DNA of 64,000 bases from assembly GCA_017163975.1 (NCBI GenBank), contig JAFFSR010000230.1, positions 887,001 to 951,000 on the forward strand, read 5' to 3'. Source of the stretch: Anastatus disparis (Eukaryota > Arthropoda > Insecta > Hymenoptera > Eupelmidae). The notes under the pieces were generated by a model. The model saw only the letters and a list, made by a program, of their open reading frames with translations. It searched no databases and had not been told where the DNA came from. The position numbers and the translations under genes are program-made. Positions 1 to 10,657 of this stretch are shown piece after piece; within the stretch, counting starts at the first letter, position 1, and every line of letters starts with the position of its first letter.

Positions 1-634
1 ACTTAAACCTGCAAAGATCGGTATGAGGAATGGTAAGAAACCTCCTACTTTCTTTGGAACTGGTAAAGTACGTGGAATTTTTACATTTTTTTACCACCTA
101 CTTTTTTAACAGCATTACGTGCACCTTTTAGAGCCGACAAAATGGCTTTTCGAGCACATTTTGTAGGAACAATTGATTTTGATGCAGCCTTTACTATTGT
201 ATTGAAAGTAGTAGTAGAAGGCTTCCTCCTCCTCCTTTCTTCTTCGTACCTATTCCGAATTTAGACTTTACTTTCATAATGTTTTTAACTGCAAATGCAG
301 CTGCTTTTTCTCCAAAGCTAGCGTCTTTTGATGAAATTCTTTGATTAGCTTTTTTAGCTAAAATTCTATCAGAAGCGTTTCTGGCTTCTACGTTTTCACG
401 ATTCTGTGAATAAGCAATGTCGTGCTCTTTACAAGCTCTATCGAGAGGATTGATTCCTGGATCACCTCTAGCTAAACGTTTAGCTAATCTTGTACCGGGT
501 CCAGAGTATTGGTAGCCGGGTATATGAAGTTCGATTAGAAAACTATTAAGAAGCTTGTTGACAAAACCGCGACCACGTCGTCGTTGTCTATATACGATCA
601 TCACACTTCCAAGACTAAATGAAGACTGAGGCAT
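1..634 (-). pseudogene. Parvovirus-type phospholipase A2 virion protein of a Maverick/adintovirus-like element (partial, frame-broken)
   Basis: The open part (194-634, 146 codons) has a basic N-terminus (YRQRRRGRG, residues 15-23) and then a secreted-PLA2-like core. The Ca-binding loop is YSGPGT (43-48) and the catalytic His-Asp is in CKEHDIAYS (68-76), with the Tyr four residues after His. This is the arrangement of the parvovirus VP1 unique region, where PLA2 helps particles leave endosomes; such domains are also reported in some Polinton/adintovirus-like elements. A Lys/Gly tract follows. Near position 220, at a GGA repeat, the frame breaks. A shifted frame stays open to a TAA at 81-83, and a third frame then gives a hydrophobic stretch containing GGFLPFLIPIFAGL up to the window edge. 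I see this as one decayed gene continuing leftward. It diverges from the packaging ATPase across about 60 bp. PLA2 is confident; the exact family is not. Confidence 0.72.
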
Positions 635-638
635 TGGG

Positions 639-646
639 TATAAAAG
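639..646 (+). promoter_or_regulatory. TATA box upstream of the packaging ATPase
   Basis: TATAAAAG lies 51-58 bases before the likely ATPase ATG (697) and just upstream of the divergent PLA2-like start (634). The spacing suits an RNA polymerase II core promoter. The 62 bp between the two starts must serve both directions. Read by eye only. Confidence 0.5.
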
Positions 647-696
647 CCCTGTATTTATAGCTGGTCAAGCATTCGTATGTCAGACGTGCTGTTATA

Positions 697-1400
697 ATGA
701 ATTTCAAAGAACAATCCGTTAAGCTGCTGATAGAAAATTTCGACACTATCGTGGAGCATGGAAAAAATTAAAGAGGCATGGAGACTTACTTCCAAACAGT
801 ATTCGAGCTGTATTTTGCGGTCCATCAAATTGTGGTAAAACCAATAGTCTGTTAGCACTAATAACACATCCCAACGGTCTCAGGTTTGAAAACGTTTATG
901 TGTACTCCAGGTCTTTAAATCAACCAAAGTACAAGTTTTTGAAGGATCTCCTAGAGCCTTTAGAAGGTGTACAATACTTTCCTTTTAGTGAGCACGAATC
1001 TGTTGTAGCCCCTGATAATGCGCTTCCAAATTCTGTCATAATTTTTGATGATGTAGCCTGCGAAAAACAAGATAACATCAGAGCTTACTTCTGTATGGGC
1101 AGGCACAAAGATGTTGATTGTTTTTATCTCTGTCAATCGTATGCTCGCATTCCAAAACATCTAGTCAGAGATAATGTCAATTTGTTGGTGATTTTTCGAC
1201 AAAATGACGTCAACTTGAAACACTTATACGACGATCACGTCAATTCTGACATGACTTATACGCAATTCAAAGAATTATGCTCCAAGTGCTGGACTGACGA
1301 TAAATACGAATTTTTAATGATCGACAAAGATAGTTCGATCAATTCTGGTAGATATAGAAAAGGCTTCGATTGTTTTGCTATAAATATAGCGCGCACATAG
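697..1400 (+). pseudogene. A32/FtsK-HerA-type genome-packaging ATPase of a Maverick/Polinton (frameshifted near the N-terminus)
   Basis: This NTPase would pump element DNA into a capsid. The main frame is open from 723 to a TAG at 1398-1400. It contains Walker A GPSNCGKT (about 819-842), Walker B as SVIIFDDV (about 1030-1056), and a later RHKDVDCFYLCQSYARIP segment (about 1101-1154) where A32-type ATPases carry a sensor Gln. About 225 residues is normal for Polinton ATPases. The best start, ATG 697, is in another frame that stops after 24 codons. The two frames look like one N-terminus split by a 1-2 base slip around 735-745, so I call it a pseudogene, though only the first ~15 residues are affected. 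A TATA box lies 51 bp upstream. The next + gene starts 42 bp downstream. Confidence 0.85.
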
Positions 1401-1441
1401 TCCTAAGAAAACAATTCATCATTGTATGCTGGAGTGTCAAC

Positions 1442-1858
1442 ATGGCTGACATTAGACGAAAGAAAGATGTTCTACATCAACTTGTACAAGCACACAACGC
1501 AGTTAAACGAAAATATAACTTGTTGAAGTTTGGAAAAGAAAATATTGAAAAAGCATTTGGCGAGACATTGAAACCTATCGTTGATCCTCTTCAGAAACTC
1601 GTTGCTACTACTGAGAAAAATAATGATTTTATACGTGACATAGCAAAAAATAAAAAAAAAGTCATAAAAAACAATGATACTCATTCCTCCTTCTTGCAGC
1701 CTTCTTTTCCTTCCTCTTTATCCATTGATGATGATGCTATAGATACTTCATTAAACGATACTATTCGACAAGTTGATACGGAATTTGAATCAGCTACAAG
1801 TGAGCAGGAATTAGAAAAAAAAGAAGATGATTTACTGCTTGATAGTAAGTACATTTAG
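1442..1858 (+). pseudogene. N-terminal part of an uncharacterised Maverick protein (WDDPNELVDRL family), cut by a foldback insertion
   Basis: The reading frame opens further upstream, but the natural start is ATG 1442 (MADIRRKKDVL). It gives about 138 charged, helical residues with no membrane segment, then runs into the foldback element, whose first bases supply the stop (1856-1858). The missing C-terminal half resumes at about 5704. Together the halves match an insect and cnidarian family, which I believe is DUF8207, found beside Maverick genes and ending in YWDDPNELVDRLRLL. Its function is unknown; placement between ATPase and integrase suggests a virion or assembly role (inference). The Glu/Asp-rich end (about 1795-1840) may be a flexible linker. 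Confidence 0.6.
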
Positions 1859-3113
1859 TCCAGTCATTCTACGAAATTTCATGACTTAATTTATTACAGA
1901 TATTTGAAGGTGGGAAATCATTGGGGGAGGGGGGTTAGTAGATGATAAATAAATAAAAAGATACAGCTAGATTTGCCCTATTTTTTTATAAACAACGATC
2001 AAAGTCTGAAAATAACGATGTTTTGCCCTATAATTTTCAAATGACGTTTTAGAGGAAAATATTAAAAATAAAAGTTATAGGCATTAAGAAGACCTAAAAT
2101 TTCACTATTGGGTACGTGAAAATCGGTCAACTACTTTCCCGGATAATCGCGAAAAACACTCATTTTTACACTGTTTTATAAATGTTAATAACTTTTATAA
2201 TAATTGCTATAAGTGATTTATAATACATTCTCGGTGAGGCCATTATGGGTCTTTATAAGCATAAAAAATTTCAGCCCGATCGGTTTGATAGTTTATGAAT
2301 AATTGCAATTGTTTATCGCAAAGAAGATTTATTTAAACAATCATAAGATAGAACATTGTGAACAGTTAATGTAAAATTAGGCTATTTTTTTGCTTATAAA
2401 TAAATGTATAACTTTTTGGTTTTTTTTCATACGGACTTCTAATTAGTCTCATTTGATAGCTATTTTAAAAACGCATTTAAAAAAAAAAAGTATTTTCCAC
2501 GATCAATACTAACGGAGATAACATTTTTTTTTTTAAATTCATATTTCCGTTATTTATAAACATTAAGAGTTGAAATTTTCAGGAAATTTCAATGAAGACT
2601 TATATTTTTGAATGCAATAGATAGTTATACAATTAATGCCATGAATATGATTTTCTACATCTTTAAAGTGATAGGTACATCTGCAAGATGGTCTTGGTGT
2701 GAGTGGCTTCAGCTTCGTTTTCCGCGCGGCGAGTATTAGGATATCGTTGCCTCGAGCGGGGACCGCGAAAAAAAATGCAATATCTCGGCTTCTAGACGAC
2801 GTAGAACCTTCTTTTTTTTTTAACTGGGGTGACTCGAGAAAATATTAAGAATGGGCTTATTTTCAGCCCCCTGGAAAATTGGGAAATGCCGGAAAATCTT
2901 CAATTATGTAACCATATGAAAATTTTCAACATTAATACTTATATTTTCTTATTATTATAATTTCTTGTAGTGTTTTAAAGCTTTTAAGTAATATATTTTT
3001 AATAATTTAAATATTTATTAATTAATAAAACGGCCTTTTCTTTGTAAATAATATTATGTTTTTCAATCAAACATAAAAATGACTGATTTTTTTATGTTTT
3101 ATATATTAATATC

Positions 3114-3116
<3 letters not shown>

Positions 3117-3155
<39 letters not shown>
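3117..3155. repeat. (TA)n microsatellite
   Basis: About 19 perfect TA repeats in the spacer between the foldback arms. Confidence 0.9.
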
Positions 3156-3158
<3 letters not shown>

Positions 3159-4765
3159 TTTTATTTATATTTAATTATTATTCGATATTATTATTATTCA
3201 AACATGTATCACAATGAAACTATTATTTTTTAATTAAATATAAAAATGTTTTTTTTTTTCTTTTATTAATGTGAATTCTATTTGTATAACATATGTTGTA
3301 AATGATACTAATTATTTTTAATGTGTTAATTTTAAATATTTACAGTCGTTTTTAAAATGAAATTGTAATATTAAATATATTTTTGTATAATAAATGTTTA
3401 GTAATTTTGTAATATAATTTTTATATTTATTCAATTCCACATATTTTTTTATTATCAATTTCCTATTAATAATTTTATGCAATTTTAATAAAATGATCAT
3501 CGCTAATTATATTATAGTTACAATATATTTTATAAAATATTACCTACACAAACTTTTATTTAATATAGATCTCTACATCAAAATATAATGATGGAGTAGT
3601 TTATTAAATTGAATTATAAATCATATATGAAAATATATTTCATTTGATGATAAAAGTATACTTTATAAGAAAATATTTCTAATTGAAGAATCTCTATCAA
3701 AAAGTATAGTGCTCACTTAGTTGAAAACGTTTATTTATTTATTTAAAACATGTTTAAAATCAATAATCTAATAAATATATTTGACAAAAAAAGGAACAAT
3801 TTAATATTCTCATGGAAAACAATAGTACGCTTTAATAGATATTCATATACATATCGAAATACAAAGACCAAAGCTATTCTGCAATATGTACATTGAATTC
3901 AATTAAAGCATTATCTTTTTTTCAAACAATTTTCCTATACTTCAAGAATATAATTGAATAATAATAAAAAATACATTAAAAAATCAGTCATTTTTATGTT
4001 TGATTGAAAAACATAATATTATTTGCAAAGAAAAGGCCGTTTTATCAATTAATAAATATTTAAATTATTAAAAATATATTACTTAAAAGCTTTAAAGCAC
4101 TACAAGAAATTATAATAATAAGAAAATATATGTATTAATGTTGAAAATTTTCATATGGTTACATAATTGAAGATTTTCCGGCATTTCCCAATTTTCCAGG
4201 GGGCTGAAAATAAGCCCATTCTTAATATTTTCTCGAGTCACCCCAGTTAAAAAAAAAAGAAGGTTCTACGTCGTCTAGAAGCCGAGATATTGCATTTTTT
4301 TTCGCGGTCCCCGCTCGAGGCAACGATATCCTAATACTCGCCGCGCGGAAAACGAAGCTGAAGCCACTCACACCAAGACCATCTTGCAGATGTACCTATC
4401 ACTTTAAAGATGTAGAAAATCATATTCATGGCATTAATTGTATAACTATCTATTGCATTCAAAAATATAAGTCTTCATTGAAATTTCCTGAAAATTTCAA
4501 CTCTTAATGTTTATAAATAACGGAAATATGAATTTAAAAAAAAAAATGTTATCTCCGTTAGTATTGATCGTGGAAAATACTTTTTTTTTTTAAATGCGTT
4601 TTTAAAATAGCTATCAAATGAGACTAATTAGAAGTCCGTATGAAAAAAAACCAAAAAGTTATTCCATTTATTTATAAGCAAAAAAATAGCCTAATTTTAC
4701 ATTAACTGTTAAACAATAATTTTTTTTTAAAATTATTAATATCTTTGACTTAACTTATACTTTAA

Positions 4766-5146
4766 GAGGAGGTCACGTATCTCTGTCCTTTTCTAATAAA
4801 AAAATTGAGTTTTTTACAGAAACTAATAACTTTAGCAAAAAATGGAAAGAAAACCGCATCTCGTATCAAAAAAAGCAATATTTTCTTTGATAAGAAAGAA
4901 TTAATTTTATTGCTTTGTTTTCAAGAAAACCTTGAAAAACTTAAATCATAGAGGTTAGGGTGGACAATCTGGTTTTTCAAGGTTTTCTTGAGAACGAAGC
5001 AATAAAATTAATTTTTTCTTATTATAGAAAACATTGCTTTTTTCGATACAAGGTGCGGCTTTCTCTTCATTTTTTGCAAAAGTTATTAGTTTTTGTAAAA
5101 AAATCATTTCTTTGATTAGAAAAGGACAGAGATATGCGACCTCCTC
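4766..5146. mobile_element. TTAA-flanked palindromic MITE (type D), nested in the foldback
   Basis: TTAA at 4762-4765 and 5147-5150 flanks a 381 bp near-perfect palindrome beginning GAGGAGGTCACGTATCTCTG and ending in its complement, with ATCTCTGTCCTTTTCTAAT just inside each end. The centre is a long stem around TTTTCAAGAAAACC. The other foldback arm lacks it, which proves insertion. A partial relative starts at 31,775. Confidence 0.8.
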
Positions 5147-5703
5147 TTAAGCTTTGAAGAATCCATTCCACTTTGTTAAATGTCGGAAAATTCACAATGT
5201 TCTGTCTTATGGTTGTTTAAATAAATCTTCTTTGGGATAAACAATTGCAATTATTCATAAACTATCAAACCGATCGGGCTGAAATTTTTTATGCTTATAA
5301 AGACCCATAATGGCCTCACCGATAATGTATTATAAATCACTTATAGCAATTATTATAAAAGTTATTAACATTTATAAAACAGTGTAAAAATGAGTGTTTT
5401 TCGCGATTATCCAGGAAAGTAGTTGACCGATTTTCACGTACCCAATAGTGAAATTTTAGGTCTTCTTTGCCTATAACTTTTATTTTTAACATTTTTCTCT
5501 AAAACGTCATTTGAAAATTATAGGGCAAAACATCGTTATTTTCAGACTTTGATCGTTGTTTATAAAAAAATAGGGCAAATCTAGCTGTATCTTTTTATTT
5601 ATTTATCATCTACTAACCCCCCTCCCCCAATGATTTCCCACCTTTAAATATCTGTAATAAATTAAGTCATGAAATCGATGTTTTTTACGTAAAATGACTG
5701 GAC

Positions 5704-6242
5704 TAATTCATATGCTCAATGAGGAACAATCAAAACAATTGGATAAAGTTTATGGAGTGCGCAAGGAAGGTAATAGTTACTTAATTGGCGACTCACCTCT
5801 ATTTTTCGAAAATAAAAACATTCGCATAAAAGATAAAAAATATCCAAAAACCAAAGGATTGTTAGAGTTGTTAATTACGAAAAATCCCGATAGAGGTCAG
5901 ATAAACATTAATGATATGCAAATATACAAGAAAATTCTCGAAACTACTAATGCTGACAAACGACGCTACAAAAATGATGAGTCTATTCGTACGCACAAAA
6001 GTAAGAAATTCGACAGTATCATTAGTCTTTTGTTTTCATTAAAAAAAAGAGGAGGATCGTTACCTCGATATAAAATTGCAAGAAGAGATACGAGAATGGA
6101 TTACATGTACTGGGATGATCCAAATGAATTAGTTGATAGACTTCGATTACTCATTGCTAAAAGAGAAGCTGAAAACCCTAGTTATACAAATGAGATACAT
6201 TCAATTATCGAAGAGTTACGCGAAGGAGGCTATATATATTGA
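5704..6242 (+). pseudogene. C-terminal part of the split Maverick protein (WDDPNELVDRL family)
   Basis: An open frame runs to TGA 6240-6242. Its first ATG (5694) lies in the foldback's terminal repeat and is not the original start; native coding resumes at about 5704. Hallmarks are LDKVYGVRKEGNSYLIGD near the start and YWDDPNELVDRLRLL followed by IHSIIEELREGGYI at the end. I know these as conserved in a family, probably DUF8207, that travels with Maverick/adintovirus-like elements of insects. No catalytic motif is recognised. Apart from the insertion, this half has no internal stop, so the insertion may have been its first disabling event. Confidence 0.65.
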
Positions 6243-6273
6243 GGTGTAGACACCTATACCATGCATTATCAAA

Positions 6274-6669
6274 ATGAGCGTTGATGTATTCGGACGTAAT
6301 CTCAAACGAAGCGAGGGTAGTCGAGGACCACCGGGTATTGGCTATAAACTTACAAAACATGGACAATACGATATAGAAAATAAGAGGCTTTGTAATCTCG
6401 CATCACCTAATCAACTCAATGAAGCTGTTAATTTAGATACTTTACAGCGTATCGTACGTTTGGAAGTTCAAAAATTATTAGATTCAATATCTAGTTTGAG
6501 AAGTGATCTCAATAACCTAGATAAAATTGTAGAGGTGCATAGAGACGAGCTAGATAAGGAATTCATACAAAGCCAGTTGGAAATTGAGACTATAAAAGAA
6601 GGCATTATCTCTGTTAGTGCAAAACAGTCAATCGATAACCATCGATGGAACAACGTCATAGACTTGTAG
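6274..6669 (+). CDS. Small coiled-coil Maverick protein with a GPPGIG motif, function unknown
   Basis: This is an intact 131-codon frame starting MSVDVFGRNLKRSEG, then RGPPGIGYKLT (about residues 18-28) and YDIENKRLCNLASP (about 32-45), followed by a mostly helical heptad-like second half (about 50-125). I recognise the N-terminal pattern from insect Maverick copies but know no function. A short glycine/proline motif before a coiled coil is seen in some fibre-like virion proteins, which is only a hint. It starts 31 bp after the previous stop, and its last 25 bases overlap the integrase start (6645) in another frame, so the two may be co-expressed or have been fused in a relative. Confidence 0.55.
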   Translation: MSVDVFGRNLKRSEGSRGPPGIGYKLTKHGQYDIENKRLCNLASPNQLNEAVNLDTLQRIVRLEVQKLLDSISSLRSDLNNLDKIVEVHRDELDKEFIQSQLEIETIKEGIISVSAKQSIDNHRWNNVIDL

Positions 6670-7562
6670 AAGAGCTTCACAAGCCAACACGTCGTAATTA
6701 TCCTCGTCGAAAGTTTGATGTGCGAGGTTTGGACGAAACATGGCAACCTGATGCGGTAGAGATGCAACCTTATTCTCGAGAAAACAAAGGCTACAAATAC
6801 ATGCTTACAGTTATAGATATTTTTTCCAAATACGCATGGGCAGTCCCAGTTAAAAATAAAACTGGTGTAGAAGTCTCTGCAGCAATGAAATCTATATTAT
6901 CAAAAGGTAGAGTGCCTAAGAATCTTCACACCGACAGAGGCAAGGAATTTTATAATTCAGATTTTCAAAAACTGATGCACAAGTACAAGATTAATTTATA
7001 CTCAACATACAGCAGTTTGAAGGCATCGATCTGCGAAAGTTTCAATCGCACTTTAAAAAATCTTATGTGGAAAAAGTTCAGCTTACGTGGTAATTACAAA
7101 TGGCTGGATATCTTACCTGAATTAATAGCAGCTTATAATGAACGTAAGCATCGTACCATCGGAATGAAGCCTAAAGATGTAACAGCTGCTAATGAAGCCC
7201 AAGTTTTGTTGAAATTCGTTCATAAACGCAGAACCAAGAAGAAGACAAAGTTTAAGGTTGGTGACAAAGTCCGAGTTAGCAATGCGAAGCACATCTTCGA
7301 GAAAGGATATACTCCAAACTGGTCGACGGAGATATTCACAGTTGAACGGGTAGCAGCCACTGATCCAACGACGTATCATTTGAAAGATTATCAAGATCAA
7401 CCCATCTCTGGTGGTTTCTATGCAGAGGAACTGCAGAAGGTCAAGTATCCAGACGTTTACCTCGTAGAAAAAGTTGTCAAAAGACGTGGAAATCAAGTAT
7501 TTGTAAAATGGCTAGGTTTTGACAGTTCTCATAATAGTTGGATTAATAAAACAGATATTTAA
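6645..7562 (+). CDS. Maverick/Polinton retroviral-type integrase with C-terminal chromodomain
   Basis: An intact 305-codon frame. The rve fold is clear: catalytic Asp36 (TWQPDAVEM), Asp97 (LHTDRGKEFYN) and Glu131 (ASICESFNRTL), with 33 residues between the last two. A basic linker and SH3-like region follow (about 200-260: KFKVGDKVRVS, YTPNWSTEIFTVE). The last ~35 residues (VYLVEKVVKRRGNQVFVKWLGF...) form a chromodomain, which in related integrases can steer insertion to marked chromatin. The family cuts and joins the element's terminal repeats to host DNA with a short target duplication. An N-terminal HHCC zinc finger is not visible, and the start at ATG 6645 may leave the protein slightly short. 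It is the only core replication or integration gene here without a visible disabling mutation. Confidence 0.9.
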   Translation: MEQRHRLVEELHKPTRRNYPRRKFDVRGLDETWQPDAVEMQPYSRENKGYKYMLTVIDIFSKYAWAVPVKNKTGVEVSAAMKSILSKGRVPKNLHTDRGKEFYNSDFQKLMHKYKINLYSTYSSLKASICESFNRTLKNLMWKKFSLRGNYKWLDILPELIAAYNERKHRTIGMKPKDVTAANEAQVLLKFVHKRRTKKKTKFKVGDKVRVSNAKHIFEKGYTPNWSTEIFTVERVAATDPTTYHLKDYQDQPISGGFYAEELQKVKYPDVYLVEKVVKRRGNQVFVKWLGFDSSHNSWINKTDI

Positions 7563-7823
7563 TGAAATTTTATATTAATTATAAAAAAAGTTTATAAAGA
7601 AAATTGTATTTTTTCAAGTATGATAAAGAATGTTATTTTTTTTTTGTAAAGGATTATTAAATAAATGTGAACACATAAATTAAGTGACAAATCAAAGAGT
7701 ATTTATTTAAAAAACTTATTCTACATGCTTTGTTGACTAGAATAGCTATCCGGCTGAAGTTTTCTATATTTATCATAACATATATGCACTAATACTATTA
7801 AATTTTAACACACTTATGTACCC
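7563..7823. other. AT-rich gap between convergent Maverick genes
   Basis: This 260 bp separates the integrase stop from the end of the minus-strand small gene. Poly-A-like AATAAA-type motifs occur on both strands (for example AATAAATG near 7660). Nothing else is recognised. Confidence 0.5.
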
Positions 7824-8123
7824 TTAAACACTAGAAAACTCAATCTTGTAATCACCTTTGTAGGTTATAAATAGTTCAAGTTAGTTTGCTGCTGCAGACA
7901 TCTTATTGATTAAATCATCGTTCTTCACTAAAGCATCAGATATTCGCTTAGGCAAGAATATATCAAACTGATTGTCGATGACAGCTACAGTTTTACATCC
8001 TTATCTGGTAGTCACCCTTTTGAGCGCAAACACCATGTAGTTATGACCTTCATCGAGCTCAGTCAACCTTTTAGTTGGAAGAAAGCCTCCTTGAGCAATA
8101 TTATTAATCTCGCTAAGATCCAT
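7824..8123 (-). pseudogene. Small conserved Maverick protein upstream of the integrase end, two in-frame stops
   Basis: From ATG 8121-8123 a single frame of about 99 codons runs to a TAA at 7824-7826, interrupted by a TAA after ALKRVTTR and another TAA at 7881-7883 after MSAAAN. Visible blocks are MDLSEINNIAQGGFLPTKRL, FDIFLPKRISDAL and LELFITYKGDYKIEF. I recognise this as a ~100-residue protein that often sits beside the polymerase in insect Mavericks. Its beta-rich look would suit a small nucleic-acid-binding (OB-like) protein, but that is a guess. It lies 110 bp downstream of the polymerase gene on the same strand. Confidence 0.6.
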
Positions 8124-9848
8124 CTATAACAAAAAAGATTTTAAAAAATTATTAAATATTTAGAATTTATCTTATTTGCTAAAGAAAAAATAAAAGAAAA
8201 AAAAAATTATTTTACTAACCTTGATTTAGATTTTCAAAAGTTTCTACTCCTTTTAGTTGCTGGTTCTGGAAGCTCGGGTCGCTGATGCAGGCTTCTTTCA
8301 ACTTCTTTGATGATTGGAGATGTTCTTGGTGGCTCTTCAGTTGACTGAATGAGATCTGGCGTGTGAGACCGCCGCTCATATAGATCTCTCTCCACCTCTA
8401 CTCCTTCTCCCTTCTCTTGTGGGTTTTGCGGCGGCTCGAATGCGGTGGCACCTTCCCACTCTTCCTGCAATTCTTCAATTGCGTCAAGCCCCTCCAAATA
8501 GTGACCCCAAGGTAGAGTGTCCGTAGAGCCAATCAACATACACCGTTTATCGTCGTGAGCACTTAGAGCGATCTTTGTAGACCTCTCGGTGTACAGAACA
8601 TGATGATCAGATCTGATGTTTCGCTGCTCTCGTTCCAAAATTTCATTTTCGCGTAGGCATTTGATATAATCATCGAAGGTGATGGTCGCCTTTACTACAG
8701 AGCTCTTGACACCTTTAGCTTTTTTGATAGGCTTCTTATTTTCAACTCTCAAGCAGTACATTTTGCTTCTCAATCCAACAAACTCCAACATGATTTCACC
8801 ATTGCATTCATCTTTCATCAAGCCAATGATTTTCTTGTTGACTCGAGGCATGTTGAATTGATTATTCTCAGGATAGTCAGATGTATCAAACTTCCTTCAT
8901 TATGTCATATATATTGATGTTAGTGATCTCATACACTAGGCTGTCAGTATCAGTGTACAATATTTTGCACTTATCTCCAATACGATTTCGCATGTAATCA
9001 TAATGAAACCTATACACTTGTGTCTTAGATAAGTCCAAAACACAAAGTCCTACGTATATAGGTTTCCGAATATAAATTTTCGTTTTCATGAGTTGTATTG
9101 CTACGAGATTTTCATCAAAGATAGTGCAACTATGAAAATTAGGTTTAGAGATAAGTGCCTCAGCACCATATCGACCGTCCCATTTACAGATCATTTTAAT
9201 ATCTACGTGTTTTCGCTCGTTTTCCATCGTTTTGCCATAAATTGCATTGTTGAACAGTTTGAATAACATCTTCTCGAACTCATTTTTAGCGTTCTTGCGC
9301 TTTTCACTATTCAAATCGATATATGGTTTTAACCATGCCATCTGATCAAATTGCAAGGCTCGATGAATTTTTTTGAGTTGCAGTCCATGTTTAGGCGCTT
9401 GTTGGAGTGCTGTGTAGTGTATATCATAACGCTTTTTGTCATAGAACGTGGTCATGAGCTTCTTCTGTTTGGATTTTGGTGGTGTCATGTGCTCAGCACC
9501 GAACGGAAGATCTTTGTGAGCATCATGAAGCGTAACTGGATACTCCAAATCAACTTCGAGGATATATCCAATCGAGTTATCTTCAGGAACATCAAAAAAG
9601 TTTGGTTGATCAACGTCGAGCACCCACTTGAAGCCACCAAAAGGTAGAGATTTGGTCATAGCCCAACCGTATAGGTTATTGACATCAAAATACATGAGAT
9701 ATTTCTCATCCTCGTCAGCCTTGTAATCCTCTTTTATGTATGGGTTATTCGCTTTCGCATAACGATTCGAGCATTGGCTGATGCCTCCACGTTTTCCACG
9801 CTCGATGAACATGAGCATATCAATGTCTGTCAAAAGCTCCAATTCAAC

Positions 9849-9909
9849 CTATAAAATTATCAATTAATTAATACATCATTATGATTGCTAGCTGTGATAA
9901 ATTTATTAC
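9849..9909 (-). other. Spliceosomal intron in the Maverick polymerase
   Basis: A 61 bp AT-rich interval reads GTAATAAATTT at its 5' end and AATTTTATAG at its 3' end on the minus strand. It is in phase between KFTQ and VELELL, and removing it restores the palm-domain frame. Without splicing there are several stops. Confidence 0.8.
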
Positions 9910-10582
9910 CTGAGTGAACTTAAGCATGGCATTTCATGACAGGCCTGGAGTAGTATAATAGTGAGCTGGATCCAAATCATAAGCCTCGAGACAATTGCTT
10001 CGAAAGTTTTCAAAAACTTCAGCTAACAGCAATACATCTGTTTTAAGGTATAAATCCGAGTATTGACCAAGAGTTTGGATCTGAAAAACTTGCCAAACAT
10101 TCTTTGCATGTTGATAGTCCTCAAGAGTGATATCGTCTTCGTACAAGCTGCTGAAGAAATCTGCTCTCGATGGTAGGTCAGTCTCTCCAAGCTTCTCTAA
10201 GGATGATACATAGTCATAAGGAAAAACACCTTTTCTTTTCAGTAAAGTGATTTATTCAGAAGAGAATCCATCATCCTGATGAAATATTCGATCAAGAGTG
10301 TCGAGCCTCTCCAAGTATGATGCAAGTTTTTCCAGAGACGATGGCATGAACTTGAACGAATCAATGAATCATAAATTCATATCTGTACCCTCTACGAATT
10401 TGGTAAAAGAGATGTACTTTTCTTTCGTTTGAGGCAAAAGATACACTCGTCCTGGAAAACTGAGCGCCAACTCTTTGATAAACAAATGTGCATCATAACC
10501 ATTCAAGTTGTGGAAAATTACTGGTATAGTTCGCGAGTCTATGTAATTTAGATTACACGAGTTATGTGCAGGACCTCTGTAT

Positions 10583-10657
10583 CTGAAAATAAAATTTTTT
10601 TTTTTATAATTTATCAAATATATTTTATATAATATTGTGAAAAAGTCAAATACTTAC
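10583..10657 (-). other. Second spliceosomal intron in the Maverick polymerase
   Basis: A 75 bp interval starts GTAAGTATTTG and ends after a T-rich tract with TTTTATTTTCAG. Splicing joins HCHFTG to YRGPAHNSCNLNY with a split Glu codon, giving continuous homology to polymerases that lack it. Confidence 0.85.

Larger units (their letters stand above)
1858..5703. mobile_element. 3.85 kb foldback element inserted in the Maverick gene
   Basis: The left arm (1858 to about 3105) is mirrored by the right arm (about 3978-5703). The outermost bases are GTCCAGTCAT and ATGACTGGAC, flanked on both sides by TA, consistent with a 2 bp TA duplication as in Tc1/mariner-like elements. The arms match almost base for base, for example GGTGGGAAATCATTGGGGG at 1910-1928. 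The right arm carries an extra 482 bp (4711-5192) absent from the left, holding a nested MITE. The central spacer (about 3106-3977) is AT-rich with a TA tract at 3117-3155. No transposase frame is present, so it is non-autonomous. Removing it rejoins the two halves of the surrounding gene. Confidence 0.8.
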
